Assembly: GCF_000758725.1 (NCBI RefSeq)
Contig: NZ_CP009428.1
Location: 6,200,001 to 6,264,000 of the forward strand
Length of the DNA stretch: 64,000 nucleotides
Direction of reading: 5' to 3'
Source: Paenibacillus odorifer
Lineage (GTDB): Bacteria > Bacillota > Bacilli > Paenibacillales > Paenibacillaceae
Shown: one piece after another, positions 35,813 to 44,838 of the stretch
Layout of the letters: each line of letters begins with the position of its first letter
How positions within the stretch are numbered: position 1 is the stretch's first letter
Notes under the pieces: generated by a model
The model's input: only the letters and a program-made list of their open reading frames with translations
Told to the model about the DNA's origin: nothing
Database searches by the model: none
Made by a program: the position numbers and the translations under genes

Positions 35813-38566
35813 GTGTCGAAACCAGTATACGGTAAAAACGCCGCTCAGTCGAGAAATGTTGAAAAGATAGCAAGTCCGATTTGGGCATTAGTTGTTGGTT
35901 TTATTCTATTTTTGTGTTGGACCCCATTTCAAGTGGGATTGTTTAATGGATCGCTAGTAGATTACGAGAAGCCAATATACGTATCCGCACTATTAAGCGC
36001 ACTGATGCTGCTAGTCTGTGTTGGCTTGAACTACAAAAAATTCAAGCTTGAAGAGCAGAGTGATTTAGTAGCTTGGGCAGCATTATTGCTCCCTGTGACC
36101 TATGCTCTGTCACTGTTTGTCGCAGTTTCGCATTATACGGCGATGAATATGCTGTTCATTCAGTGTACATATGCCGCAGTTTTCATTATAGCCTTTTATC
36201 TCATGAAGCAAAAGCAAGTAAATGTTGTCATTCAAAATGCTATATTAGCGATTGCGTATTTTATAGTGGGTTTTGGACTTTTAAATTGGCTAGGCAGTGG
36301 TAAATTAGCAGGAGATCTTATAGGTTGGTTCTCAAACACCGTCCGAAATGATGTCTATTTAGATGCTGTTATGACTGACTCTAACGGACTTCGTCTGACT
36401 TCGATCTTTCAGTACGCAAATACGTACGCTGCCTTCTTGATGGCCTTTCTATTTGTAGCGATATTCGCGCTTATTCGCTCTAAAAATTGGTATGGAACGT
36501 TAACACACAGCTTTATGTTGGTACCTATCATTGTTTCTATCTTACTGACGTTATCTCGTGGCGGCTTAGTCCTGCTACCTGTAGTATTCATACTCCTACT
36601 TCTATTCCTAAAACCTGCACAGCAAATCCTTTGGATTCTGCATCTAGGAGTTGCTGGTATTGCTTCGCTACTAATTACAACTCCAGTGACCAATCTGGGC
36701 TTAGAGTTAAATACAAATTTCACTTCATCCGCTGCCTTAAAGGGTTGGGGATACCTGCTGGGTGCTTCAATAGTTGTTGCCATTATCGGCTGGATGATCC
36801 AACGTTTCGTATCTCCATGGTTACATATGAAATTGGAGAAAGTGTCGTCACGTAAACGGACAGGTCTTTGGATTCCGCTCGGATCTGTCGCTCTAATTGC
36901 TATTGTAGCTTTCTTGCTTATCGGTACGAGTGCAAAAAGCATCTTACCTGACAATATGGAGACTCGCCTCGAGAACATCAATTTCCAGCAACATAGCGTA
37001 CTCGAGCGGATTACTTTTTATAAGGATGCCGTGAAGGTGGTTAAGGATTATCCGGTCCTCGGTGCTGGTGGAGGAGGCTGGGCCTCACTGTATGAGCATT
37101 ATCAGAACAACCCTTATACAAGCCGGCAGGTGCATAACTTCTTCTTACAATTCCTCATTGAAGTAGGTATTGTTGGATTTATCATATTTATGAGCTTCAT
37201 TCTGTATATCTTCTATAAATATATTCGTGGATATGTAAAACGGGATAAAAACGAATTTGAGAATGGTTTCTTCTATCTAATTATTGCTCTATCTATTCTT
37301 GTGCACAGTCTACTTGATTTCAACATGAGTTATGCCTTTATGGGCATACTAGTTTTTATTGGCCTTGCCGGAATGGCCTCCGTTATGGATAGCAAGCCAC
37401 TGCGGAAAAATTGGAATAAAGCGGGCATCCGTTTTGGATACCTCGCTGTGCTTTCTTTAGGAACCTTGTTCCTAGTGTTCTTGTCAATCAGCTATATTGG
37501 CTCCAGTAACTCTGCTTTGAAAGCTAAACAATTGAGAAGTTATAGCACTTCCTACGAAGAGCTTAGAGCCCCATTGATTGAGACTTTGAACAAACGTCCA
37601 AGTCATCCAGAATCGACAATTTATCTATCGGCCTTGGATCAGCAGGTATTTAGTCAAACACAACAGGAACAGTTCCTTGACGAGGCATACAGTGTATTAA
37701 CTCGCGCACTCAAAGATGAGCCATACAACAAAAATCTTCTGCTCCAATTAGTGAGCTACTACGATCTGAAAGGTCAAAGCGACGTCGCCTTGGGTATTTA
37801 CCGTGACAACGCAGATAAGTTCAACTGGGATATCGATTGGTATGATGCAATAATCAGCCGTTCCTTTGCCTTAGGTCAGCAAGCACTTAATCAAAAGGAT
37901 GAGACAAAGAAACAAGAGTATTTCAATGAAGTGCAAGAAGCATATAACCACGTTCTAGCTGGGATTGAACATCTGAAGACTCTTCCACCAGAACAACTGC
38001 AAGGGCGTCCTTTCTCAGTAACGCCAACTATTGCTTTAAACGTTGGCAAAATGCAACTTTTATCCGGACAAGAGGATGCGGCGAAGACCACTCTCAAGCT
38101 TAATTCAGATGCTAATTACACGGATATTATGAACAGTGAAACTCCATGGGATATAAATTGGTACAGTTCACTCATCAGCCGTTCATTTGATTTGGGGCAG
38201 GCAGCTTATGCACAACAAGATAATCCAGATAGAATAGACAACATGAAAGCTGGCTTTGTTATTGGGCTTTTGGCCTACGATCATGTACTTGCGGATAATG
38301 ATCCTTCGAAGACATTTACTCCGGATGTGACACTGAAGGTAGGGAAAATGCAATATATGTCTGGAAAGATACAAATTGCAGCCTCCATCTTAAAAACAGC
38401 CTTAAGCCAAGATTTCGCTGATGCAACCAATCGTGAGATTGCTCGTTGGTACCTTGCTGCACTGGCGAAAACTGGTGGCGAGGATCAGGCACTATACGAT
38501 TCGCTGATCGCAGCTGATCCTGCGGAAGCAGCACAAGTTGAGGCCATTACAAATTCACAATTTTAA
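35813..38566 (+). CDS. O-antigen ligase/polymerase-like membrane protein with TPR tail (WsaB/WsfB-like)
   Basis: A 917-residue protein. About 12 membrane helices fill residues 15-590, with the Wzy_C/O-antigen-ligase core around LTLSRGGLVLLP and the large outer loop containing YPVLGAGGGGWASLYEHYQ and VHNFFLQFLIEVG. The outer C-terminal part (about 600-917) is helical and TPR-like, with repeated WDIDWYDAIISRSF / WDINWYSSLISRSF units. S-layer glycan clusters carry such proteins (WsaB, WsfB) as candidate oligosaccharide:protein transferases. The GTG start at 35813 follows AAAGGAG; the frame extends 48 nt upstream without a site. Divergent from the main cluster and closed by a strong terminator. 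Confidence 0.82.
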   Translation: MSKPVYGKNAAQSRNVEKIASPIWALVVGFILFLCWTPFQVGLFNGSLVDYEKPIYVSALLSALMLLVCVGLNYKKFKLEEQSDLVAWAALLLPVTYALSLFVAVSHYTAMNMLFIQCTYAAVFIIAFYLMKQKQVNVVIQNAILAIAYFIVGFGLLNWLGSGKLAGDLIGWFSNTVRNDVYLDAVMTDSNGLRLTSIFQYANTYAAFLMAFLFVAIFALIRSKNWYGTLTHSFMLVPIIVSILLTLSRGGLVLLPVVFILLLLFLKPAQQILWILHLGVAGIASLLITTPVTNLGLELNTNFTSSAALKGWGYLLGASIVVAIIGWMIQRFVSPWLHMKLEKVSSRKRTGLWIPLGSVALIAIVAFLLIGTSAKSILPDNMETRLENINFQQHSVLERITFYKDAVKVVKDYPVLGAGGGGWASLYEHYQNNPYTSRQVHNFFLQFLIEVGIVGFIIFMSFILYIFYKYIRGYVKRDKNEFENGFFYLIIALSILVHSLLDFNMSYAFMGILVFIGLAGMASVMDSKPLRKNWNKAGIRFGYLAVLSLGTLFLVFLSISYIGSSNSALKAKQLRSYSTSYEELRAPLIETLNKRPSHPESTIYLSALDQQVFSQTQQEQFLDEAYSVLTRALKDEPYNKNLLLQLVSYYDLKGQSDVALGIYRDNADKFNWDIDWYDAIISRSFALGQQALNQKDETKKQEYFNEVQEAYNHVLAGIEHLKTLPPEQLQGRPFSVTPTIALNVGKMQLLSGQEDAAKTTLKLNSDANYTDIMNSETPWDINWYSSLISRSFDLGQAAYAQQDNPDRIDNMKAGFVIGLLAYDHVLADNDPSKTFTPDVTLKVGKMQYMSGKIQIAASILKTALSQDFADATNREIARWYLAALAKTGGEDQALYDSLIAADPAEAAQVEAITNSQF

Positions 38567-38583
38567 TAAAAGAAAGAAACCAT

Positions 38584-38623
38584 AAAGGCGCGCCACTGTA
38601 ATAACAGCGGCGCGCCTTTTTTT
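38584..38623 (+). terminator. Strong Rho-independent terminator
   Basis: Stem AAAGGCGCGCC ... GGCGCGCCTTT with an inner CTG/CAG pair, followed by a T7 run. It closes the ligase-like gene and may also serve galU from the other side. Confidence 0.92.
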
Positions 38624-38641
38624 AGATTATATGAGATTTAC

Positions 38642-39529
38642 TTATAGCCCGACCTTAGCTGCTTCGCTCTCGACAAGCTCTTTCATATAACGAAGCAAGT
38701 CATCTTTAAGCTCCTCGTGTTGAAGTGCATAATGAATGGTAGTCTGGATAAAGCCCATTTTCTCACCCACATCATGACGTTTACCTTCAAAGTCATAGGC
38801 AATAATTCGTTCAACCTCGCTTAGACGTGCTATCGCATCAGTAAGTTGGATCTCTCCACCTACACCTACCTGCTGCTCACCTAGCATATCGAAGATACGT
38901 GGAGTTAAGATGTATCGTCCTAAAATTGCTAGATTAGAAGGAGCCTCTTCTCTCTTTGGCTTTTCTACTAGACGATTAGCTTTATATACCCGTTCTGCCA
39001 AAGGCGAAGCATCTACAACACCATACCGTGATACTTCTTCCCATGGAACAGGCTGAACACCCACGATAGAAGATTTATACTCGTCATAAACATCTATCAT
39101 CTGTTTGAGACAAGGTTTATTCGCTTCAACAATATCATCGCCTAGCAGGACAGCAAACGGTTCGTTTCCTATGAATTTACGTGCACACCAAATTGCATGT
39201 CCGAGACCTCTTGGTTCTTTTTGACGAATGTAGTGGATATCTGCCATTTCGGAAGATTTACGAACAGATTCAAGCAGCTCCCACTTCTGCTTCTCTGCTA
39301 AGTTAAATTCCAGTTCAAAAGAGTTATCAAAGTGGTCTTCAATCGCACGTTTACCTTTCCCTGTTACAATAATAATATCCTCGATCCCGGAAGCAACAGC
39401 TTCTTCAACAATATATTGGATCGTCGGTTTATCTACAATCGGTAGCATTTCTTTAGGCATTGCTTTAGTTGCAGGTAAAAAACGAGTGCCGAGACCTGCG
39501 GCGGGAATAATCGCTTTACGGATCTTCAT
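38642..39529 (-). CDS. galU: UTP--glucose-1-phosphate uridylyltransferase GalU/GtaB
   Basis: A 295-residue enzyme making UDP-glucose for glycans, teichoic acid and glycolipids. It has AAGLGTRFLPATKAMPKEMLP, QYIVEEAVASGI, RQKEPRGLGHA, VLLGDDI, VEKPKREEAPSN and GEIQLTDAI. ATG 39529 follows GAAGGAG; the frame extends 21 nt upstream over that site. Adjacent to the glycan cluster and separated from it by a terminator. In Bacillus its counterpart is gtaB. Confidence 0.96.
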   Translation of the reverse strand: MKIRKAIIPAAGLGTRFLPATKAMPKEMLPIVDKPTIQYIVEEAVASGIEDIIIVTGKGKRAIEDHFDNSFELEFNLAEKQKWELLESVRKSSEMADIHYIRQKEPRGLGHAIWCARKFIGNEPFAVLLGDDIVEANKPCLKQMIDVYDEYKSSIVGVQPVPWEEVSRYGVVDASPLAERVYKANRLVEKPKREEAPSNLAILGRYILTPRIFDMLGEQQVGVGGEIQLTDAIARLSEVERIIAYDFEGKRHDVGEKMGFIQTTIHYALQHEELKDDLLRYMKELVESEAAKVGL

Positions 39530-39604
39530 CACATTAACTCCTTCTATCATATACTCTTTTCAATTACATATCTGTAAGTACCCTAAAATGGCATATTTCT
39601 TTCA

Positions 39605-39634
39605 ATTATAGCAGTTACAGCACATTTATGTCAG
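39605..39634 (-). promoter_or_regulatory. Candidate galU promoter
   Basis: On the minus strand CTGACA (39634-39629), an 18-nt spacer and a perfect TATAAT (39610-39605), about 80 nt upstream of the galU start. The remaining gap up to 39780 is AT-rich with no gene. Confidence 0.6.
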
Positions 39635-39781
39635 AGTGTTTGTTATATTTGTATATCTATTCCAATGAAATAAGAGGGTAGGAATTATAATCAAATTGCT
39701 ATTTTAAATACTTTGCTGCCCCAATAATATACTATTATTTAGTATATGCAAATTAGGATGAGGACGAGATCAAATCTAATA

Positions 39782-39830
39782 AAAAGGGCTAAGCAATACC
39801 AGCATCTACCTGGTAGTTACTTAGCCCTTA
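39782..39830 (-). terminator. Rho-independent terminator after the U32 gene
   Basis: Long stem TAAGGGCTAAG ... CTTAGCCCTT with an inner ACCAG/CTGGT stem. On the minus strand it ends in TTTTTATT. It lies 20 nt beyond the U32 gene stop. Confidence 0.88.
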
Positions 39831-39850
39831 TCTTTAACTCTTAACTCTTA

Positions 39851-42373
39851 TTACTTCGCGTTCACCAATTGCCCACGCGTTACGCCAAGTTGGTTAGTAG
39901 CCTTTAGGCTCTTCCATACCTGCGTCCCAGAGATTTCACCACGCAGAGCGCGGCTGTAGAGGCTGATTACCTCAGCCACTTGCTCTGGCGTCTCTTCCAA
40001 GAACTCCACACGGTATGAAGATACTCCTAGGTCACGGAAATTGTTCAAATACTCCGCACCAGACTGCTCAACAGCGTTATAGACGGTATTACGGCAGCCT
40101 TCATCCACACGAACTGGATGTGACATTCCAATACGGTCTTGCAAAGAAGCACGGTGCTCTTCACAAGGACGACCACAGTTCGTATAGTCAGTGCCTTCAC
40201 TCATAAAGGTACAGTACACACAGTGTTCAGTATGGAACATCGGCAAATGCTGATGGATAACGACCTCCATCCGGGAAGTATCGCTGTGCTCAAGCAGATC
40301 GACCATCTGTTGAATGTTCAAGTCATAGGATGGCGTTACTATGTCACAGCCTGCCTCAAGGAACAAATCCACTGCTTTATGATTGGCGATATTCAATGAG
40401 AAATCGCCAATCAGGCGTGGATGCACAGCATCCGGTTGCTCCTGGCGGCGGCGCAGATAATAATATAACGCGCCTGTATTACGCACGAGCACAGCATCCG
40501 GCTGCAAGCGAAGAATATTCGCGTGGTAGCCGTTCTCGCCCGGCATATGAATGCGCGGCGTGGCCAGCGCTATGCTGGCCCCTGCAGCCCGTACCGCATC
40601 TACCGCTGCCGGGAACTGCTTGATAAACTCGAAGTCGGCGTAGATGTTTCTCACGCCGGCCTCGAGCGCAGCCTGCACCTGCGGCAGGCTGCGGCACAGC
40701 GCGGTGAGCTCCGCTTCACCAGCGCGCTCCGGAGCGACACCCCTGCGGGTGGCGTCGCCGTAAACCTCGATCGCCCGTTTCACGTAGACGGGCGGTTTCG
40801 GGCGCTCGCCCGCAAGCAGCTCCACCGCTTGGCGGCGGATGCTGTTCAGCTCGCGCATAGGGACGATGACTTCGCCTTGCAGATGCGACTCCAACGCGTC
40901 AAGCTGGAACACGGTCCCGCCCAGGCGGCCGAATTGTTCTTCCAGCAGCGCGGTATCCATCGGACGCTTTTGCGCGGCTTCCAGCGCGAGCTCCGAGTCC
41001 ACACGGACGGTAACGTTCTTCTGAATGTCCGTCCACCAAGTCGTCAGCTTCTCGCCGACGCAGCCTTGCACTCTAACATGTACCGGAAATACCCGGTACG
41101 GCTTTTCGGTTTCATAAGTCTGGCGCAGCGCCTTATCTAACGCAGGGTCATTTGTCTTCCAAATGCGGTCACCGACATTTAGACGACGAAGATCTACATC
41201 ATTACGACCGGCTACGATGTCGATGATCCAACCTTCTCCGGCTTCGCCTTCCAGCTTCACACCTTTACGACGAAGGTCGTAGACACGACCGCCTTCTTCT
41301 TTTTTCGTCGGATCCCCAGCGTCAAAAACAATTCCGTCCCCACGCTTAAGCGGTGCATGAATACGGCAGACCACTCCGTCACGCAGAATTTGCTCAACAG
41401 TCCCCAAATATACACCACGGCTTTTTGGGAAAGTCCCGTCTACCAGTTTCTTATTGTTCGTTCCATCCAGGAAACCATGTGTAAACCCGCGGGAGAAGCT
41501 TTGTTGCAGCTCACGTACCTCCTCCTTCGAAGGTTTAGACAGATCGCCTTCAAAATACCGATCAATCGCTTTACGATACTTACTAACTACATTCGCTACA
41601 TATTCCGGGCTTTTGAGGCGACCTTCGATTTTAAAAGAAGTCACACCCGCCTCGATCAGCTCAGGCATTAGATCAATTGCTGCCAGGTCCTTAGGAGAGA
41701 GCAAATAAGTTACGTCTCCCATAGGTTTTACCTCACCATCCACCATCAGATCATAAGGCAGGCGACAAGCCTGAGCACATTCACCGCGGTTGGCAGAACG
41801 TCCGCCCCACATTTCAGAGGTCAGACATTGACCGGAGTAGGAAACACATAAAGCACCGTGTACGAATACTTCCATCGGCAGGCGGGCTTGCTCCCCGATC
41901 GTACGAATTTGTTTCAGATTGTTCTCACGACCTAATACCACACGTTCCAAACTAAAAGGTTTAGTAAACTCGACCGCTTCCGGCGAAGTAATGGTCATCT
42001 GTGTCGATCCGTGAATCGGGAAATCCGGTGAGATTTCGCGGATCATTTTGACCAAACCTAAATCTTGTACAATTACTGCGTCCACGCCAGCATCCACGCA
42101 TGCATCAATCAGTTCTTTTGCATCAGACAATTCATTTTCAAAAACCAGTATATTAAAGGTCAAAAAGCCCTTCACACCATAGCTATGCAAAAACGCCATA
42201 ATTTCCGACAGCTCGTCCATGCGAAAGTTGTTCGCTCTGGCCCGTGCATTAAACTTCTCTACGCCAAAAAAGATAGCATCCGCTCCGTTTGCTACCGCTG
42301 CACGCATGCAGTCCCAATCACCTGCGGGTGCCAATAGCTCCACGTCTTCTCTGCGTATTTGTTGCTCTTTCAT
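39851..42373 (-). CDS. U32-family protein (RlhA/YegQ-like, with DUF3656 domain)
   Basis: An 840-residue cytoplasmic protein. The N-terminal half is the U32 barrel: ELLAPAGDWDCMRAAV, ADAIFFG, STQMTITSPEAVEF, then the cysteine set CLTSEMWGGRSANRGECAQACRLPY (about 188-212) and FKIEGRLKSPEY. The middle (about 380-620) matches the DUF3656-like collagenase-type insert. The C-terminal part repeats a barrel half with further cysteines (CVYCTFMSEGTDYTNCGRPCEEH). Relatives (RlhA, TrhP) hydroxylate RNA bases through Fe-S chemistry, so RNA modification is likelier than proteolysis. The DNA for the middle domain (about 40430-41060) is much more GC-rich than its flanks. ATG start with GGGAGG upstream. Confidence 0.88.
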   Translation of the reverse strand: MKEQQIRREDVELLAPAGDWDCMRAAVANGADAIFFGVEKFNARARANNFRMDELSEIMAFLHSYGVKGFLTFNILVFENELSDAKELIDACVDAGVDAVIVQDLGLVKMIREISPDFPIHGSTQMTITSPEAVEFTKPFSLERVVLGRENNLKQIRTIGEQARLPMEVFVHGALCVSYSGQCLTSEMWGGRSANRGECAQACRLPYDLMVDGEVKPMGDVTYLLSPKDLAAIDLMPELIEAGVTSFKIEGRLKSPEYVANVVSKYRKAIDRYFEGDLSKPSKEEVRELQQSFSRGFTHGFLDGTNNKKLVDGTFPKSRGVYLGTVEQILRDGVVCRIHAPLKRGDGIVFDAGDPTKKEEGGRVYDLRRKGVKLEGEAGEGWIIDIVAGRNDVDLRRLNVGDRIWKTNDPALDKALRQTYETEKPYRVFPVHVRVQGCVGEKLTTWWTDIQKNVTVRVDSELALEAAQKRPMDTALLEEQFGRLGGTVFQLDALESHLQGEVIVPMRELNSIRRQAVELLAGERPKPPVYVKRAIEVYGDATRRGVAPERAGEAELTALCRSLPQVQAALEAGVRNIYADFEFIKQFPAAVDAVRAAGASIALATPRIHMPGENGYHANILRLQPDAVLVRNTGALYYYLRRRQEQPDAVHPRLIGDFSLNIANHKAVDLFLEAGCDIVTPSYDLNIQQMVDLLEHSDTSRMEVVIHQHLPMFHTEHCVYCTFMSEGTDYTNCGRPCEEHRASLQDRIGMSHPVRVDEGCRNTVYNAVEQSGAEYLNNFRDLGVSSYRVEFLEETPEQVAEVISLYSRALRGEISGTQVWKSLKATNQLGVTRGQLVNAK

Positions 42374-42473
42374 TTATATCCTCCCAAACCGCCATTTGAC
42401 GGGTCATTTCTAGTTGATTAACTTGATAATTGTATCAAATATCACACTTGAGCGCCATGCGTTTACCAACATT

Positions 42474-42503
42474 TATATAGAATAAAAGTCATAATGCTGT
42501 CAG
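42474..42503 (-). promoter_or_regulatory. Candidate promoter of the U32 gene
   Basis: On the minus strand CTGACA (42503-42498), an 18-nt spacer and TATATA (42479-42474), about 100 nt before the start codon. Confidence 0.45.
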
Positions 42504-42540
42504 GAAGCTGACTTCTTGCTTATTGCTCTTTACTCCGTGA

Positions 42541-42715
42541 ATGTTGTAGAACATGCAACTTTATTGCCCAATTCAGCGCTTCGACAACTAAATGTTGTAC
42601 ATAATGCATCATTCTCACACTCTAGTATCGACAACTGGCACAAAAAGTTGCAACATTTACAACAATTCACTAGGAATATCGTGACATACAATAGAATGTT
42701 GTATCAAATCGAATA
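42541..42715. repeat. Cluster of GTTG/CAAC inverted repeats
   Basis: Three exact ATGTTGTA octamers (42541, 42592, 42696). Four 17-nt units starting with GTTG lie at 42543, 42594, 42647 and 42698, intervals 51, 53 and 51. The first and third are closed by CAAC (GTTG...CAAC), the second ends CATC. Units 1 and 3 agree in 15 of 19 positions when one is inverted. The 42516-42761 frame through it is not convincing as a gene. The rest of 42374-42897 holds a candidate promoter and a terminator. Confidence 0.55.
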
Positions 42716-42797
42716 CACTAATCCACCCTTTAGTTATTCACATTATGCCCAACTAAGATAACATTGGGTCCAATCCCTTTTCCCTCTTTATACAAAA

Positions 42798-42837
42798 AAA
42801 GAACGCTCCAAGCCAAATCGGCAACTGGGACGTTCTT
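42798..42837 (-). terminator. Rho-independent terminator after the secreted-protein gene
   Basis: Interrupted stem AAGAACG-TCCCA-GTTGCC / GGC-TTGGA-GCGTTCTT on the minus strand, followed by TTTTTTTG. Lies 60 nt beyond the stop at 42898. Confidence 0.85.
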
Positions 42838-42897
42838 CGTCTGATTGAATTATACGCTTCTATTCGTGTGTCAGCTACGACATTGGTACTCTTTTAA

Positions 42898-44811
42898 CTA
42901 CTTGCTGCCTGTAAACCGAAACGATTGTAACGTCTTGTCTAATAGAGCCTGCTGTTCTGCAGTGGCATTGGCATCATTCAGCGTAACGGTAATCATGTAG
43001 ACCACATCATTTTTACCAAACACAACCTGCTTGCTGCGAAGAGGGATACCATTTTTGATTTGATGTGCAGTTATGATCGTAGCAGGGACATCCGCAAAGG
43101 TAGACTCCACTACACTTTCTATACGAGGGCCTTTGGGATCATTATTTTTATTTTGATAAGCATCTTTGAGAACATTAACTGTATAATCTACTGAACCCTC
43201 GGATTTTGAGTTGATCTGTAGACGTCCTCCGCTGAAGCGATATTCAATCGACTGTGTCTCAAAAATATCCTGATAAGGTGTCCATAAACTTGGAATATCA
43301 ATGGCATAACCGTAGGTTTTGGATACTTTGGTTAATGTCTTATTTTTGAGCGTCTTATAATCATCACTAGCGAGTCGCCCGAAGTTCTCCTTCAGCAGAT
43401 CAAAATCAATGTCAATAGAGGATATGATGGCTTTGAATTTTGCCTTATCGTCATCTTGCCCAGCAGCTGTTACATATTCAAAATAATAACGATACCCATT
43501 TTTGAGTATGAGAGCTTGATATTCTGTAGTAACACCGTTTCCGTAATTTAGCTGTAGCTCATTAATTTGTGCGGATACGCCCGAGATCTCCGACTTGTTG
43601 CTGTCTTTCAGAATATAAGCATCCGCTACAAAGTTTTCTTTAGTTTTCATTTTCAGATCTTCAGCCCAGCTCTCTAGTGTAGAACCAGCAGGTGCCGAGG
43701 TAACTGCCACACTCAGATGACTTCCCTGCTTACTCTCGTAATAGAGATGCTGGTCATCCTTACTCCAATCTGCGGGAACCTGTAGCGAAATCCCATAGTC
43801 CTCATTGTACGCGTCACGCAATCCATTTTTGACCATAGAAAGATCACGGATTTTTTTGTTTTTAGTATCAAAAGAAGGCTGGAAAGAGTTAAGTAATCCT
43901 GTGTATTTAGCAAAATCTTTATAATTAACTGCTTTGTTATCCGTCAAATAAATCTCGTAGAGTCGACCTTCAGCATATAACAGTCTACTTTCCCAGAGCG
44001 CTCCACTGGAATCTTTACTGATCAATCTAGCATAAGGTATCGCGGCTTTGGGGAACGACTCCCGATCCAATATCAACTCCCCACCTGCCTCGACCTCCCG
44101 AACCAGCTGTTCCAGCAGCCCTTCCGCATCTACCGCAACCGCCTGGTCACTTACATGAATCTCCACATAATATAGATTGTCCGCACTTGAAAAGGTAGCC
44201 ACACTTTCATCCCCACCGCTATTTCCAGCGATCAGCCCAGAGGGATAATTCAGTGTCCATTGAAAATAGCTGTTTCCAATTTGAGTCTTACCAACATCGC
44301 TGTCAATCCCAGTATCCTCTGGCGTATCTTCTTCGTTGTCTACAGGAACTAGGGTAACCATAAGCTCACCCCCACTCCCTTGAGAGAGTGTCGCACCTAA
44401 CACATCAGCTACAAAGCGAAGCGGTACCATCAGCACATCTGAAACCATCCTGGGCGCTGAACCCAGTTTAACTTTGATTCCATCCTTCCAAGCGATATCG
44501 CTCCCAATCGTCATCGCCCCTGAATGAGCACCATAGGTTACTTTTACCACATTGTTCTGCTCTAAGGAAACAGTGCTGCCAAACGTCTTTTTAAAAACCC
44601 CAAGCGGGACCATAACCGTTCCGTTCTCCGTATAAGGCCGCTCGATAACCACCTTCTTACCATTCACCGTAGCTGAAGTACTACCAACTTTTAGACTCAG
44701 CTGTAGCTTATCTCCTTGTGAAGCTAATGCTGTTTGTATGGGTAATATAGAAAATAGCAGTAATAAGGCCAGCATCGCAAAAAATCCTTGTCTTAAAATT
44801 TTAAAGCCCAT
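42898..44811 (-). CDS. Secreted protein with copper-amine-oxidase-N-like domain and PsbP-like repeats
   Basis: A 637-residue exported protein with a signal peptide (hydrophobic 12-28, ALA-type cleavage near 30). Residues about 40-155 are a copper amine oxidase N-terminal-like (StlkinD) domain with the paired VMVPLGVFKKTFG and LMVPLRFVADVLGA motifs, a common wall- or matrix-associated module in Paenibacillus. About 175-320, 335-475 and 495-635 look like three copies of a PsbP/DcrB-like domain (YFQWTLNYPSG; YGISLQVPADW; YGYAIDIPSLW). ATG with GAGGGGGA upstream. Starts 27 nt after the HtrA-like gene, so the two are probably co-transcribed. Possibly a client or helper of that protease. Confidence 0.82.
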   Translation of the reverse strand: MGFKILRQGFFAMLALLLLFSILPIQTALASQGDKLQLSLKVGSTSATVNGKKVVIERPYTENGTVMVPLGVFKKTFGSTVSLEQNNVVKVTYGAHSGAMTIGSDIAWKDGIKVKLGSAPRMVSDVLMVPLRFVADVLGATLSQGSGGELMVTLVPVDNEEDTPEDTGIDSDVGKTQIGNSYFQWTLNYPSGLIAGNSGGDESVATFSSADNLYYVEIHVSDQAVAVDAEGLLEQLVREVEAGGELILDRESFPKAAIPYARLISKDSSGALWESRLLYAEGRLYEIYLTDNKAVNYKDFAKYTGLLNSFQPSFDTKNKKIRDLSMVKNGLRDAYNEDYGISLQVPADWSKDDQHLYYESKQGSHLSVAVTSAPAGSTLESWAEDLKMKTKENFVADAYILKDSNKSEISGVSAQINELQLNYGNGVTTEYQALILKNGYRYYFEYVTAAGQDDDKAKFKAIISSIDIDFDLLKENFGRLASDDYKTLKNKTLTKVSKTYGYAIDIPSLWTPYQDIFETQSIEYRFSGGRLQINSKSEGSVDYTVNVLKDAYQNKNNDPKGPRIESVVESTFADVPATIITAHQIKNGIPLRSKQVVFGKNDVVYMITVTLNDANATAEQQALLDKTLQSFRFTGSK

Positions 44812-44838
44812 TTACCGTCCCCCTCTCCAGTTTTCTAA

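Noticed and set aside
36409..36981. 190-codon minus-strand frame
   Set aside because: Antisense to the membrane part of the O-antigen-ligase-like gene; no ribosome site and composition mirrors the real gene.
40523..41140. 205-codon plus-strand frame
   Set aside because: Antisense to the U32 gene in its GC-rich patch, where stop codons are rare on all frames.
41454..41708. 84-codon plus-strand frame
   Set aside because: Antisense to the conserved U32 core; no independent support.
42516..42761. 81-codon plus-strand frame upstream of the U32 gene
   Set aside because: It overlaps the inverted-repeat cluster, has no convincing ribosome site and no domain-like pattern.
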